Shown here piece after piece: positions 8,971 through 18,523 of a DNA stretch of 64,000 nt; the stretch's first letter is position 1; every line of letters begins with the position of its first letter. A program made the position numbers and the translations under genes. The notes beneath the pieces are model-generated. The model worked only from the letters and a program-made list of their open reading frames with translations, did no database searches and was not told where the DNA came from. This stretch comes from JAWKWA01 sp041397765 (GTDB lineage: Bacteria > Pseudomonadota > Alphaproteobacteria > Rhizobiales > Hyphomicrobiaceae), in assembly GCA_041397765.1 (NCBI GenBank), contig JAWKWA010000004.1, positions 1 to 64,000 of the forward strand, read 5' to 3'.

Positions 8971-9126
8971 GCCCAGTTCGACCCGTTCGGCCGCGCATTC
9001 GCGTCGGCCTGCCCCGGCCGGAGCGCCCGCCAGTCGGCGAGCCGCGGCGCTGCGCTTCTCCTGCACTGCCGGGACGTGCTCTACTGGGCTCCTTGCGCCG
9101 GTGAGGGCGCGCGTGCGGGAGCGACG

Positions 9127-11382
9127 ATGCCATATTCCGACTACCGGCCCGATCTCATGGGCCATGCCCGGCTCGAGCCGACGGGCTCCTTCGAGGCCGG
9201 CTCTTTCCAGTCCTTCACGCTCACCTACACGGCCGGGCGCTTCGGCATCGACGATACCGGCTCGCTGAAGATCGGCTTGCGGTTCGCCACCGATTTCGGC
9301 CCGATCCAGCTCACCGATCCGCAGGCTCCGGGCTATACGACGGTCGAGGCCTCGAACGGTGCCACGCTGGAGGCGCGCACCGAGTTCAAGCGCAACATCC
9401 GCCCCTGGAGCCGCTCGCTCTATATCGGCGTCGTGCGCGATTTCCTCGCCCCCGGCGACACCATCACCATCCGCTTCGGCGACCGGCGCCTCGGCTCGCC
9501 CGGCATTCGCGTGCAGACCTATTGCGAGAGCGCCTTCGAGTTCCGCGTCTTCGCCGATCCGATCGCGACCTATGACTATGTGGCGCTGCCCGAGAGCCCG
9601 GTGATCGCCATCGTGCCGGGACCGGGTGTCACCTGGTCGGCGATCCTGCCGACGCTGCGGGCGGCGGGCGATCGCTTCGATCTCGCACTCAAGATCGACG
9701 ACATATGGGGCAATCCGTCCGACAAGGTCGCCACGCGCGTCCGCCTCTCGGCCAGCCTGCCGGTCGAGGGCCTGCCCCCGACGCTCGATCTCCTCGCCGG
9801 GCGCTTCGGCGCCGTCGTCGAGGGCCTTCTCGCGCGCGAGGCCGGCGATCTGACGATCCTGGTCGCCGACATGGACGGCCGGCCGCTCTGCCGCTCCAAT
9901 CCGTTGCGCGTGACGGCGGCGAGGACCGGGCTCGGTCATTTCTGGGGCGATACGCACGGCCAGTCGAACGAGACGCTCGGCACCAATACGGCGGCGGAGT
10001 ATTTCGCCTTCGGCCGCGATCTCGCCCGCCTCGACGTCATGGGCCACCAGGGCAACGACTTCCAGATCACCGATGCCTTCTGGCGCGAGCTCAACCGCGT
10101 GACCGCGGCCTTCGACGTGCCCGGCCGCTTCGTCGCCATCCCCGGCTACGAGTGGTCGGCCAACACCGCCGTCGGCGGCGACCGCAACGTGCATTTCCGC
10201 CGAGAGGGCGAGGCGATCCACCGCTCGAGCCATGCGCAGATCACGACCGCAGCCGACATGGCCGACGAGGAAGCCGACGCACACGACGCCCGGGTCCTGT
10301 TCGAGCGGCTGAAAGGGCGCGACTGCGTGGTCGTCGCGCATGTCGGCGGGCGCTATGCCGATATCGGCTTTGCCCATGATCCGGCGCTCGAGACGGCCGT
10401 CGAGGTGCATTCCTCATGGGGCACGTTCGAATGGCTCCTCGAGGACGCCTTCCGGCTCGGCCACCGGGTCGGCATCGTCGCCAACTCGGACGGCCACAAA
10501 GGCCGGCCCGGCGCCTGCTATCCGGGTGCCTCCTTCTTCGGCAGCCGGGGCGGGCTCACCTGCTTTCTCGCCGAGCGGCTCGACCGCGATGCGATCTTCG
10601 AGGCGATGCGGCAGCGCCGCCATTATGCGACGACCGGCAACCGGGCCGTTCTCGAGGTGTCGGCCGGACTTGCGAGCGAGGCGGAGCGCTTCGCGCGCGA
10701 TCCTCTCGCCGGGCCGGGCGCGACGACCCGGACACGCCAGCTCCTGATGGGCGACATCGCACGGACCGGCGAGGACGAGGCCCGGTTGCATATCGACGTC
10801 GCCGGCTCGGCGCCGATCGAGCGCATCGACATCTTCGATGGTCTTGAGCATCTGGAGACGGTCAGGCCCTACGAGGCCGGCGATCTCGGCGCGCGGGTCC
10901 GGCTCGTCTACGAAGGGGCGGAGTATCGCGGGCGGGCGCGCACGACGACCTGGGACGGCACAATTGCGGTCACCGGCAACGAGATCGTCCGGACCGGCGT
11001 CGTCAACAACTGGAACCTCGACCGCGGCATCACCGAAAGCGCGCCCGGCCGCATCGCCTTCAAGGCCGTCACCACCGGCAATCATGGCGCGATCGACCTG
11101 TGGCTCGCCGGGGCGGGCGCGGGACGGCTCGCCTTCCAGACGAAGCCGGTCGCGGGCGAGGTCGATCTCGCCGGGCTCGGACCCGAGCCGATCGTGTTTC
11201 AGGCCGGCGGGCTCGGCCGTCAGATCGCCGTGCAGCGCCTGCCCGATACGATGACGGTGTCGGCCCTGCGGCTCACCCGCAAAATCGCGGTCAGGGCGTC
11301 GGGCGACACCCGCCTCTATGTGCGGGTGCGCCAGGAGGATGGCCATGTCATGTGGTCGAGCCCGATCTACCTCTTCAGGTAG
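9127..11382 (+). CDS. DUF3604 protein (PHP-fold metal hydrolase-like)
   Basis: A 751-residue protein of the DUF3604 family. An N-terminal beta-rich region (about 1-270) precedes a PHP-like metal-binding core that starts at FWGDTHGQSN (about residue 276) and continues with LDVMGHQGND, IPGYEWSAN, CVVVAHVGG, VEVHSSWGTFEW and NSDGHKGRPG; the His and Asp residues in these motifs would bind the metals. A C-terminal beta region follows. The reaction is not known; the family is often found in catabolic contexts. The start at 9127 has GGGAG upstream. It converges on the amine oxidase with only 30 bp between stops. Confidence 0.75.
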   Translation: MPYSDYRPDLMGHARLEPTGSFEAGSFQSFTLTYTAGRFGIDDTGSLKIGLRFATDFGPIQLTDPQAPGYTTVEASNGATLEARTEFKRNIRPWSRSLYIGVVRDFLAPGDTITIRFGDRRLGSPGIRVQTYCESAFEFRVFADPIATYDYVALPESPVIAIVPGPGVTWSAILPTLRAAGDRFDLALKIDDIWGNPSDKVATRVRLSASLPVEGLPPTLDLLAGRFGAVVEGLLAREAGDLTILVADMDGRPLCRSNPLRVTAARTGLGHFWGDTHGQSNETLGTNTAAEYFAFGRDLARLDVMGHQGNDFQITDAFWRELNRVTAAFDVPGRFVAIPGYEWSANTAVGGDRNVHFRREGEAIHRSSHAQITTAADMADEEADAHDARVLFERLKGRDCVVVAHVGGRYADIGFAHDPALETAVEVHSSWGTFEWLLEDAFRLGHRVGIVANSDGHKGRPGACYPGASFFGSRGGLTCFLAERLDRDAIFEAMRQRRHYATTGNRAVLEVSAGLASEAERFARDPLAGPGATTRTRQLLMGDIARTGEDEARLHIDVAGSAPIERIDIFDGLEHLETVRPYEAGDLGARVRLVYEGAEYRGRARTTTWDGTIAVTGNEIVRTGVVNNWNLDRGITESAPGRIAFKAVTTGNHGAIDLWLAGAGAGRLAFQTKPVAGEVDLAGLGPEPIVFQAGGLGRQIAVQRLPDTMTVSALRLTRKIAVRASGDTRLYVRVRQEDGHVMWSSPIYLFR

Positions 11383-11412
11383 GCACCGCGCCGGACCAGC
11401 CTTTCCCTCTCG

Positions 11413-12672
11413 TCAGGCATCGCGCCCGATCGCCGCCATCGCCGCCTCGGCCGCGCGGATGCCGGTCAGATGGGCACCGTGCGCGGTCGAATAGAAGTCG
11501 GGAGAGACCGCCTCGCCGGCGAGGAAGATCCGCCCGCCCACCGCCTCGGCGAGGCGCGGGCGTAAGTCGGCCTTGCCGGGCAGGGCATAGGAATAGCCGC
11601 CGCGGATGAAGGGATCGGTCAGCCAGCCGGTGGCGATAGCCTTGACGATCCGCCGCTCGACATCCGCGCCGAGCGCGGCGACCAGACGCTCGCGCGCATG
11701 GGCGATCATGGCGGCGGGTCCGGCCTTGGTCAGGGCAGCGCCGTCGCGGCCGCCGAGATGGGCGACGACGAGCGGCCGGCCGAACTGGTTGACGTAGAAA
11801 TTCTGCGCCACCCCGGAGCCGGTATCGAGGACGGCGAGGAAATTGCCGGAGCCGAGCTCACCGAGCGGCCGGTCGAGGAGGAAGGCGACCTTCTCGGCAC
11901 AGCCGATCGGGACCGCCGCCAATGCCTCAGCCATGGCGACCGGCAACGCCGGGGTGAAGCGGATGGCGCCGGCGGAAAGCACGTTGGTCGAGGCGGTGAC
12001 GACGGCGGCCCGGGCCTCGATCGCGCCCCGGTCGGTCTCGATGCGGACGCCCGAGCCGCTCCAGTCGATCGCGCGCGCGGGGGTTGCCAGTGACACGGGC
12101 ACGCTCGCGCCGATGGTCGCGATCAGGCGCCCGAGCCCGTCGATCACCGGCCAGTCCTCGTGCGTGTCGCGATAGCGCGCCATGTCGAGCGTCGACACCT
12201 CCTCGGGCTCGCCGCTCGAGATCAGCGTGAAGATGTGACGAATGACCGGGCCATAGGGCGGCACGAAGCCGGCCGTGACGCTCGCCGCCTCGTCGCGGCC
12301 GGCCTGCCCGGCGGCGTGGATGCGCTCCAGCACGGCGTCGAAATCGCTCTGCGAGTGGGCGATCTCGTCGGGGCCGAGGCGGCGTCCGTCGACGAACATC
12401 GCCCGGCCGCCCCAGCTGTCCTGCCGATGATAGGCGATGCCGAGCCGGTCGGCCTCCTGTCGCAGCGGGTTGATCGAGGCGGTATGGAGCCAGTGGCAGC
12501 CATGGTCGAAGGGCAGACCCTCGAAGCTCGTCTGGTCGGTGAAGGCGCGCCCGCCGACCCTCTGGCGCGCCTCGATCACCTTGAAGGAAATGCCCGCCTG
12601 CTGCAGCCGGCGGCCCGCCGCCAGTCCCGCAGCGCCCGCGCCCACCACCACGACATCCACGGTCGAGCCCAT
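11413..12672 (-). CDS. Flavin monoamine oxidase family protein
   Basis: A 419-residue FAD enzyme of the amine oxidase family. The dinucleotide-binding motif VVVGAGAAGLAAGRRL lies at residues 8-23 and is followed by EARQRVGGRAF. The C-terminal FAD motif FLAGEAVSPDFYSTAHGAHLTG is present. Substrates could be primary or secondary amines or polyamines. No signal peptide is visible, so it should be cytoplasmic, unlike the second amine oxidase at 62.6-64.0 kb. I start it at 12672, where a GGGGGATGG ribosome-binding site lies just upstream; the 50 residues further upstream are Pro/Gly rich and unlikely to be part of the protein. Confidence 0.8.
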   Translation of the reverse strand: MGSTVDVVVVGAGAAGLAAGRRLQQAGISFKVIEARQRVGGRAFTDQTSFEGLPFDHGCHWLHTASINPLRQEADRLGIAYHRQDSWGGRAMFVDGRRLGPDEIAHSQSDFDAVLERIHAAGQAGRDEAASVTAGFVPPYGPVIRHIFTLISSGEPEEVSTLDMARYRDTHEDWPVIDGLGRLIATIGASVPVSLATPARAIDWSGSGVRIETDRGAIEARAAVVTASTNVLSAGAIRFTPALPVAMAEALAAVPIGCAEKVAFLLDRPLGELGSGNFLAVLDTGSGVAQNFYVNQFGRPLVVAHLGGRDGAALTKAGPAAMIAHARERLVAALGADVERRIVKAIATGWLTDPFIRGGYSYALPGKADLRPRLAEAVGGRIFLAGEAVSPDFYSTAHGAHLTGIRAAEAAMAAIGRDA

Positions 12673-12901
12673 GTTCCATCCCCCGTCTCCACGGGATGCG
12701 ACCGGCCCCCCGCGATTTCCCAGCGCCATCCGATGATCGCCGGACGGCGGCGGCGAAGATAGCCCGGCCGGCTCCCCGAGCGGAAGGGGAGGCGGCGGGC
12801 CACCCACGGGTCCGGCGTGCAATCTGCGGTGGACAGTCGTGCACGAACCATTGAAAGGCCGTATTGTCGCACCAAATCACGCTCGCGAGCGGAGGTCGGC
12901 A

Positions 12902-14245
12902 ATGACGATGCGCATGCGGGTGATCCTGACGGCCAGTGCTGCGGTCCTGGCGACCGGGCTGGCGGTGGCGATGCCGGGCGGACGAGCGGCGCTGGCGGCG
13001 GAGGCGGCGACGGGCGGCGGCGCGCTCGATGCCATTGGCCGGTTCCTCGGCACGTCGAAGGCCGAGGCCGAGGAGGCGAGCGCGACGACCGGCGATGCCG
13101 CCACCACGGCGAGCCCGGCCGATCCGCGCGAGGGGGACGAGAGCTACGAGCAGGCCAAGCGGCTGCTGTCGGCCATCGATTCCATCCTCGAGGATGCCGC
13201 CGAGCAGCGCGCCGACGCGCGCAAGCTGCCGAGCAAGGACGAGTACATCCTCACCCCCGTCTGGACCGAGACGCGCGAGGACCGCGAGGCGAAGATCCGC
13301 ACGCTGCTCGACGCTGCGCTCGGCATCGTCACCGACGTGCCGATCGTCGAGCTACAGAAGGGCATCGAGGAGCGGCGCCAGAACATCCGCGAGATCGAGG
13401 ACACGATCGCGCAGATGCGGCGCAAACAGCTCACCGCGCCCAAGGATGCGCTGATGCCGGGCATCCTGACCGACACGGTCGACAGCCTGGAGAAGGAGAT
13501 CGGCGATCTCAACAAGCGGATCGAGGACAACCGCGCCGAGATCACCAAGACGAAGGCCGACATCCATGCCGCGCTGACCAAGGCGGGCATCGAGATGGAC
13601 CCCGACCAACTCGAGCTCCTGCTCGACAGCGTGCTCTCGGGCGATCTCGTGCGGCTGGTCGCCGCCTTCACCGCCGCGCGCTCGATCGACGAGCAGCTCG
13701 CCAAGGCGGTGCAGGCGACCGGCGACAATCTCGGCACGGCGCGCAAGTTCTTCGCCATGCATTCGGCGCTGTTCGCCATGCTGGTGCATGCCCAGGACAG
13801 CCTGATCGGCAAGATCGACGGCGTCTACCTGCCGCGTCTCGGCGCCATCGTCGGCGACATCAAGAGGGCGCGCGAGGAGACCCGCCGGCTGCTGAAGGAC
13901 GCCACACGGCCCGACCAGAAGCGCGCGCTCGAGGCCAACCTCAAGAGCCAGGACTTCGCCGAGCGGGTCGCCACCTTCTACCGCAGCTATCTGCTCAAGC
14001 AGCGCGAGCAGCTCGCCGATGCGCGCCTCAAGGCCGTGCGGGACCTGAAGATCGCCGACAACACCTATGAGACGGTCGAGGCGAGCTTCCAGCTCAACGC
14101 CCTCATCAAGGATGCGGCGGCGAGCTTCGAGGCGATCCAGAAGCTGGAAGCGCCCGGCTTCGACCAGATCTTCGAGAACCAGGAGCTCAGGCGCGAGTTC
14201 GAGAGCCTGACGCGCAGCTCGACCTGCCGGGAAGCTGAGGGGTAA
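12902..14245 (+). CDS. Secreted coiled-coil protein of unknown function
   Basis: A 447-residue protein I do not recognise. A signal peptide is clear: MTMRMRV, a hydrophobic stretch to residue 20, then RAALAAEA with a likely cleavage after ALA. The mature protein is highly charged and helical. Long heptad-like segments cover about residues 130-220 (EERRQNIREIEDTIAQMRRK, then EKEIGDLNKRIEDNRAEI) and about 300-400. It has no obvious enzymatic motif and no membrane anchor at the end, so a periplasmic structural or adaptor role is possible. The start has GGAGG nine bases upstream. It is divergent from the amine oxidase (229 bp between). Confidence 0.65.
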   Translation: MTMRMRVILTASAAVLATGLAVAMPGGRAALAAEAATGGGALDAIGRFLGTSKAEAEEASATTGDAATTASPADPREGDESYEQAKRLLSAIDSILEDAAEQRADARKLPSKDEYILTPVWTETREDREAKIRTLLDAALGIVTDVPIVELQKGIEERRQNIREIEDTIAQMRRKQLTAPKDALMPGILTDTVDSLEKEIGDLNKRIEDNRAEITKTKADIHAALTKAGIEMDPDQLELLLDSVLSGDLVRLVAAFTAARSIDEQLAKAVQATGDNLGTARKFFAMHSALFAMLVHAQDSLIGKIDGVYLPRLGAIVGDIKRAREETRRLLKDATRPDQKRALEANLKSQDFAERVATFYRSYLLKQREQLADARLKAVRDLKIADNTYETVEASFQLNALIKDAAASFEAIQKLEAPGFDQIFENQELRREFESLTRSSTCREAEG

Positions 14246-14503
14246 AACGGCTTTCCGCTCGGGGGCGCGTGTCGGCCGACGCCGATCGGAGCATCCATTC
14301 AGGTCCGCGCCAGCGCTTTCGGGCGGCGACCTGCCGATCCGAGCCGCCTCGCGCGCCACGGCTCCGCCCTCACGCTCCGGTCGGCGACCAGCCTTCATCG
14401 CGCATGGCCCATTCCTTCGGGCGGCATGGCAACGCCGTCGTCGACATGCGATGGTCGATGGAGCGGTGAGGCTGCCGGCCAGTCGGCACGAAGGGAGAGG
14501 GAC

Positions 14504-15273
14504 ATGCGACCGGATTTCGCCCGGAGGCTCAAGGCGCGTGAGCCGATGATCGGCGTGTGGATGCAGATCCCGCATCCGATGGTGTCCGAGACGCTCGCCC
14601 AGTCGGGGGCCGATTTCATCCTCCTCGACGGCGAGCACGGACCGGTGCCGCCCGACAGCCTCGTGACGGTGCTGCCGGGGATCGACCGCTTCGACATGCC
14701 GGTCGCTCTACCGCGTGCGTGCCAATACGGCCGAGCTCATCAAGGGCGCACTCGATGCCGGCGTCTCGGGCATCATGGTGCCGATGGTCAACTCGGTCGC
14801 GGAGGCGAAGGCCGCCATCGACGCGGCGAAATATCCTCCGCTCGGCCGGCGCGGCGCCGGTCCTGGCGGGCGTCCAACTACTATCTCGACGAGCCGGCCT
14901 ATATGGCGCGCTCGAACGACGAGGTGCCGCTCGTCCTGCAGATCGAGACCAAAGAGGCCGTCGCGGCGATGGACGAGATCGCGGCACTGCCCGGCATCGC
15001 GGCCCTCTTCGTCGGTCCCTACGACCTGTGCCTGTCGATGGGGCTGGAGCCGGGCAAGATCCATCCAGAACTCGTGGCGATCTATCAGCGGCTCGCGGCG
15101 GCGGCCGCGCGAAACGGCCTGGCGCTCGCGATCGACGTGCCCTCGCTCGACTATGTGAAGACCTATCGGCAGCTCGGCTTCAGCCTGATGACACACGGGC
15201 TCGACATGCATTCCTGGTCGACAGCAGTCGGCAGGTCGCGAAATCCTTCAAGGCCGCCTTCGGCGAAAACTGA
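14504..15273 (+). pseudogene. HpcH/HpaI-family aldolase, broken by three frameshifts
   Basis: An aldolase of the HpcH/HpaI class (retro-aldol cleavage of 2-keto-3-hydroxy acids giving pyruvate). The first frame gives IGVWMQIPHPMVSETLAQSG and DFILLDGEHGP (metal/base motif). Near 14708 the reading moves to another frame (YRVRANTAELIKGALDAGVS), returns near 14870 (NYYLDEPAYMARSNDEVPL, LFVGPYDL), and shifts again near 15218 to FLVDSSRQVAKSFKAAFGEN and stop. Each shift is one base, and the protein reads normally on both sides. Either a young pseudogene or sequence errors. It lies just upstream of a DAO enzyme and an SDR on the same strand. Confidence 0.75.
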
Positions 15274-15314
15274 GCGAGTGGCCCCCTCGGGGGTCTCGGG
15301 AGACGGATCCATCC

Positions 15315-16658
15315 ATGCAGGCCACGTCGTCGACACGGATCGTCGTCCAGCCGCCCCACAGAGAGCCGACGGTGTCGGGCTGGTACCGGATCTCGGGGCC
15401 GGAGCTGCCCTTGACGCCGCTCACCGGCGATGTCGCCTGCGACTGCCTCGTCATCGGCGGGGGCTGGATGGGGCTTCATGCGGCGCGCCGTTTCGGTGAG
15501 TTGAAGCCCGACGCCTCGGTGATCCTGGTCGATGCCGGGCGCATCGGCGACAACGCCTCGGGCCGCTGCATGGGCTTTGCCATCGATCTCGCGCACAATC
15601 CGCGCAAGCACGATTTCGTCGAGGACGTGCGCGGCAACCGCGAGGAGCTGACGGTCAATCTCGAAGGCAACGCCTACCTCAGAAGCGCGGTCGAGGAGCA
15701 CGGGGTCGATTGCGACTGGGACCCGCAGGGCAAGTATCACAGCGCGGCCACCGACCACGGCATCGCCGATCTCGTCCAGTTCTCCAAGGCGCTCGACAAG
15801 ATGGGCCAGCACTATCGCTGGGTCGAGCGCGACGAGATGCGGGCGATGACCGGCAGCCGGCACTATGTGAAGGCGCTGCACCATGCCGGAACGATCCTGC
15901 TGCAGCCGGCGAAGTATCTGAAGAACGCCACGCGGGCGCTGCCGGCGAATGTCGCGGTGCACGAGGCGACGCCGGTGACGGCCGCCCGGTTCGGCCGGCC
16001 CGAGCACGTCTTCGAGACGCCCGGGGGCACGATCCGCGCGAGGCAGGTGATCATCTCGGCGTCGGGCTATCTGACGAGGTTCGGCTTCCATCCAAAGAGC
16101 GCGATCCCCGTCTACACCTTCGCCAGCATGACGCGGCGGCTCACGGCGGCCGAGCTCGCGATGGCGGGCGATCGCAGCGCCTACGGCCTCATCCCCGCGC
16201 ACAGTTTCGGCACGACGGTCAGGCGCACGGTCGACGACCGCCTCTTCCTGCGCAACGTCTATTCCTATGCGAGGGACTTCAAGACGACCTTGGCCGACGT
16301 GGAGGGCGCGCGCCGGCACCAGCAGATCGCCTTCGACAGGCGCTGGCCGGAGCTGTCGAAGATGGGTTTCGAGACGAGTTGGGGCGGATTGCTGACACTC
16401 GCCCAGAACGGCGGCATGGTGTTCGGCGCGCTCGGCGAAGAGGTCTATGGCGCCGCCTTCTGCAACGGCACCGGGGTCTCGCGCGGCACCGCCTTCGGCA
16501 AGGCGGTGGCGGAGCTGGCGGCCGGTCTCGATTCGCCCGTGATCCAGATCCTGAAGCGCCGGCCGGCGCCGAGCCGGGCCTATCCGCGGCTCGTCACCTC
16601 GTTCGGCGTGCGCTACGTGACGGGGCGGCGGTTCCGCGAGGCCGGGCTCGAAGTATAG
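15315..16658 (+). CDS. FAD-dependent oxidoreductase, DAO family (PuuB-like)
   Basis: A 447-residue flavoprotein with the DAO fold. The FAD motif CLVIGGGWMGLHAARRF is at about residues 44-60, then DAGRIGDNASGRCMGFAIDL, which resembles gamma-glutamylputrescine oxidase and related amine-oxidising enzymes. The substrate is not determinable. It follows the broken aldolase by 41 bp and precedes an SDR by 80 bp on the same strand, suggesting a small catabolic operon of aldolase, oxidase and dehydrogenase. Confidence 0.8.
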   Translation: MQATSSTRIVVQPPHREPTVSGWYRISGPELPLTPLTGDVACDCLVIGGGWMGLHAARRFGELKPDASVILVDAGRIGDNASGRCMGFAIDLAHNPRKHDFVEDVRGNREELTVNLEGNAYLRSAVEEHGVDCDWDPQGKYHSAATDHGIADLVQFSKALDKMGQHYRWVERDEMRAMTGSRHYVKALHHAGTILLQPAKYLKNATRALPANVAVHEATPVTAARFGRPEHVFETPGGTIRARQVIISASGYLTRFGFHPKSAIPVYTFASMTRRLTAAELAMAGDRSAYGLIPAHSFGTTVRRTVDDRLFLRNVYSYARDFKTTLADVEGARRHQQIAFDRRWPELSKMGFETSWGGLLTLAQNGGMVFGALGEEVYGAAFCNGTGVSRGTAFGKAVAELAAGLDSPVIQILKRRPAPSRAYPRLVTSFGVRYVTGRRFREAGLEV

Positions 16659-16738
16659 TGCCCCCGGCCGTTGCAGGATCGCAGCGGTGCCGGGATGCCG
16701 GCAATCCTCGAAGCCTGCGAGCATCAAGGGACGAGCCG

Positions 16739-17497
16739 ATGATCATGCCACCCTCCCCTGTCGCCCTCGTCACCGGCGCGGGAAGCGGCATCGGCCGCGC
16801 CGTTGCGGTGAAGCTCGCGGATGCGGGCTTCCGCACGGTGCTGGCGGGACGGCGAGGCGACGAGCTGGCGCGGACGGCGGCGATGGCGGCCGATCCCGCG
16901 GCGATGATCGCCGTGCCGACCGATGTCGCCGATGCCGACGCGGTCGCAGCGCTGTTCGGACGGATCCAAAAGGAGTGCGGCCGGCTCGACCTGCTCTTCA
17001 ACAATGCCGGCATCTTCTCGCCATCGGTGCCGTTCGACGAGATCCCGCTCGAGACCTGGCGGCGGGTGGTCGACGTCAATCTGACGGGGGCGTTCCTGTG
17101 CGCGCAGCATGCCTTCCGCCTGATGAAGACGCAGCAGCCGAGGGGCGGGCGGATCGTCAACAACGGCTCGATCTCGGCGCATGCGCCGCGACCGATGTCG
17201 GCACCCTATACGGCGACCAAGCACGCCATCACCGGCCTCACCCGCTCGCTATCGCTCGATGGGCGGGCACATGACATCGCCTGCGGGCAGATCGACATCG
17301 GCAATGCGGCGACGGAGATGACGGCGGGCATCGGCCGGGGAGCGCAGCAAGCGTCGGGCGAGACGAGGCCCGAGCCGACTTTCGACGTCGCCCATGTCGC
17401 CGATGCGGTGGTCGCCATGGCGCGGCTGCCGCTCGATACCAATGTTCAGTTCATGACCATCATGGCGACGGCCATGCCGTTCATCGGCCGGGGATGA
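16739..17497 (+). CDS. Short-chain dehydrogenase/reductase (SDR)
   Basis: A 252-residue classical SDR. The NAD(P)-binding TGAGSGIG motif is near residue 13 and NNAG near 86. The catalytic Tyr-Lys pair is in YTATK with the Ser in NNGSIS. Classical length, cytoplasmic. The substrate is unknown. The start at ATG 16739 (ATG ATC ATG, two possible starts 6 bp apart) is preceded by AAGGGA. Probably co-transcribed with the DAO enzyme upstream. Confidence 0.85.
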   Translation: MIMPPSPVALVTGAGSGIGRAVAVKLADAGFRTVLAGRRGDELARTAAMAADPAAMIAVPTDVADADAVAALFGRIQKECGRLDLLFNNAGIFSPSVPFDEIPLETWRRVVDVNLTGAFLCAQHAFRLMKTQQPRGGRIVNNGSISAHAPRPMSAPYTATKHAITGLTRSLSLDGRAHDIACGQIDIGNAATEMTAGIGRGAQQASGETRPEPTFDVAHVADAVVAMARLPLDTNVQFMTIMATAMPFIGRG

Positions 17498-17587
17498 ACC
17501 GCGCCCGCCGGCGCCCGCCCCAGCCGGCCGGAGGGGTCTTGCCCGATCCGGCCCGAGGAAGGGGGCCATGAAGGCTCGCTCGCGAGG

Positions 17588-18127
17588 TCAGAACGGGATC
17601 TCGTCGTCGAGGTCCTTGTCGTAGCCGCCACCACCGCCCGAGCCCGACCCGGAACCCGATCCCGAGCCGCCGCCCGACCTGCGGCCGCCGCCACCGCCGG
17701 AGCTGCGGCCCATGTCGCGGTCGTCGCCGCCCGAGCCATAGCCTGCCTGACCACCCTCCTGCATGCCGCCGCCGGCGCGGCCGTCGAGCATGGTCAGCGT
17801 GCCGTTGAAGCCCTGCAGCACGACCTCGGTCGAATAGCGCTCCTGGCCGCTCTGATCCTGCCATTTGCGAGTCTGGAGCTGGCCCTCGACATAGACCTTC
17901 GAGCCTTTCTTCAGATACTGCTCGGCGACGCGGCAGAGCGGCTCGGAGAAGATCACCACGCTATGCCATTCGGTCTTCTCCTTGCGCTCGCCCGAGGCCT
18001 TGTCGCGCCAGCTCTCGGAGGTGGCGATGCGCAGGTTGCAGATCGGCCGGCCGTCCTGCGTGTGACGGACCTCGGGGTCCTTGCCGAGATTGCCGATGAG
18101 AATGACTTTGTTGACTGATCCGGCCAT
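17588..18127 (-). CDS. ssb: Single-stranded DNA-binding protein
   Basis: A 179-residue SSB. The OB-fold (residues 1-110) begins MAGSVNKVILIGNLGKDPEVR and includes WHSVVIF. A long Gly/Ser-rich disordered linker follows, and the protein ends in the acidic tip DLDDEIPF that recruits replication and repair partners. The start is set by AAGGAG upstream of the ATG at 18127. A GTTC-N7-GTTC box lies about 290 bp upstream (18418-18432), so SOS control is possible. Confidence 0.95.
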   Translation of the reverse strand: MAGSVNKVILIGNLGKDPEVRHTQDGRPICNLRIATSESWRDKASGERKEKTEWHSVVIFSEPLCRVAEQYLKKGSKVYVEGQLQTRKWQDQSGQERYSTEVVLQGFNGTLTMLDGRAGGGMQEGGQAGYGSGGDDRDMGRSSGGGGGRRSGGGSGSGSGSGSGGGGGYDKDLDDEIPF

Positions 18128-18523
18128 GTCGTTGGCTCCTTGCAAAACGTCCCTGCCGTCCCGGCCGGCTCCCCGCCGCCCGGTCTCAGAGCCCGTCGGG
18201 AACGGCAAGACGCGACCGCTCCGGACATCCATGAGCGGCAGAATCGCACTTGCGCACTCTAGCGGGCGGCCAGCGCCTGCGCGGCACGAAGGTCGGGCTG
18301 TCCACAAGCGGCCGCTGCCCGCGCGAGACCGGCGATGCCGCAGGAGCTGCCGGACGGCCCATCTTCCGGCCGGCAAGGGTCTTCGCCGCAGCTTCTCCGG
18401 CAGGCCCGCCGCCATGCGTTCGCATTCTGTTCTCGATAGAGATAGCGGCTCGGCAGGCCGGAATCAAGCCCGAGCCTCACCCCCCAGTGCCGCCACGTCG
18501 CAGTCTTCGGCCGTCGCTCCGCC
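18128..18523. other. Intergenic region between ssb and the pentapeptide gene
   Basis: About 400 bp upstream of ssb and downstream of the pentapeptide-repeat gene. It holds the ssb leader and promoter and the LexA-type box at 18418-18432. I see no additional gene. Confidence 0.5.
18418..18432. promoter_or_regulatory. Possible LexA (SOS) box upstream of ssb
   Basis: GTTC-GCATTCT-GTTC matches the alphaproteobacterial SOS pattern GTTC-N7-GTTC (GAAC-N7-GAAC on the ssb strand). It is intergenic but about 290 bp from the ssb start. An 8-base pattern is expected about twice by chance in a window this size, so the location is the main support. Confidence 0.4.
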
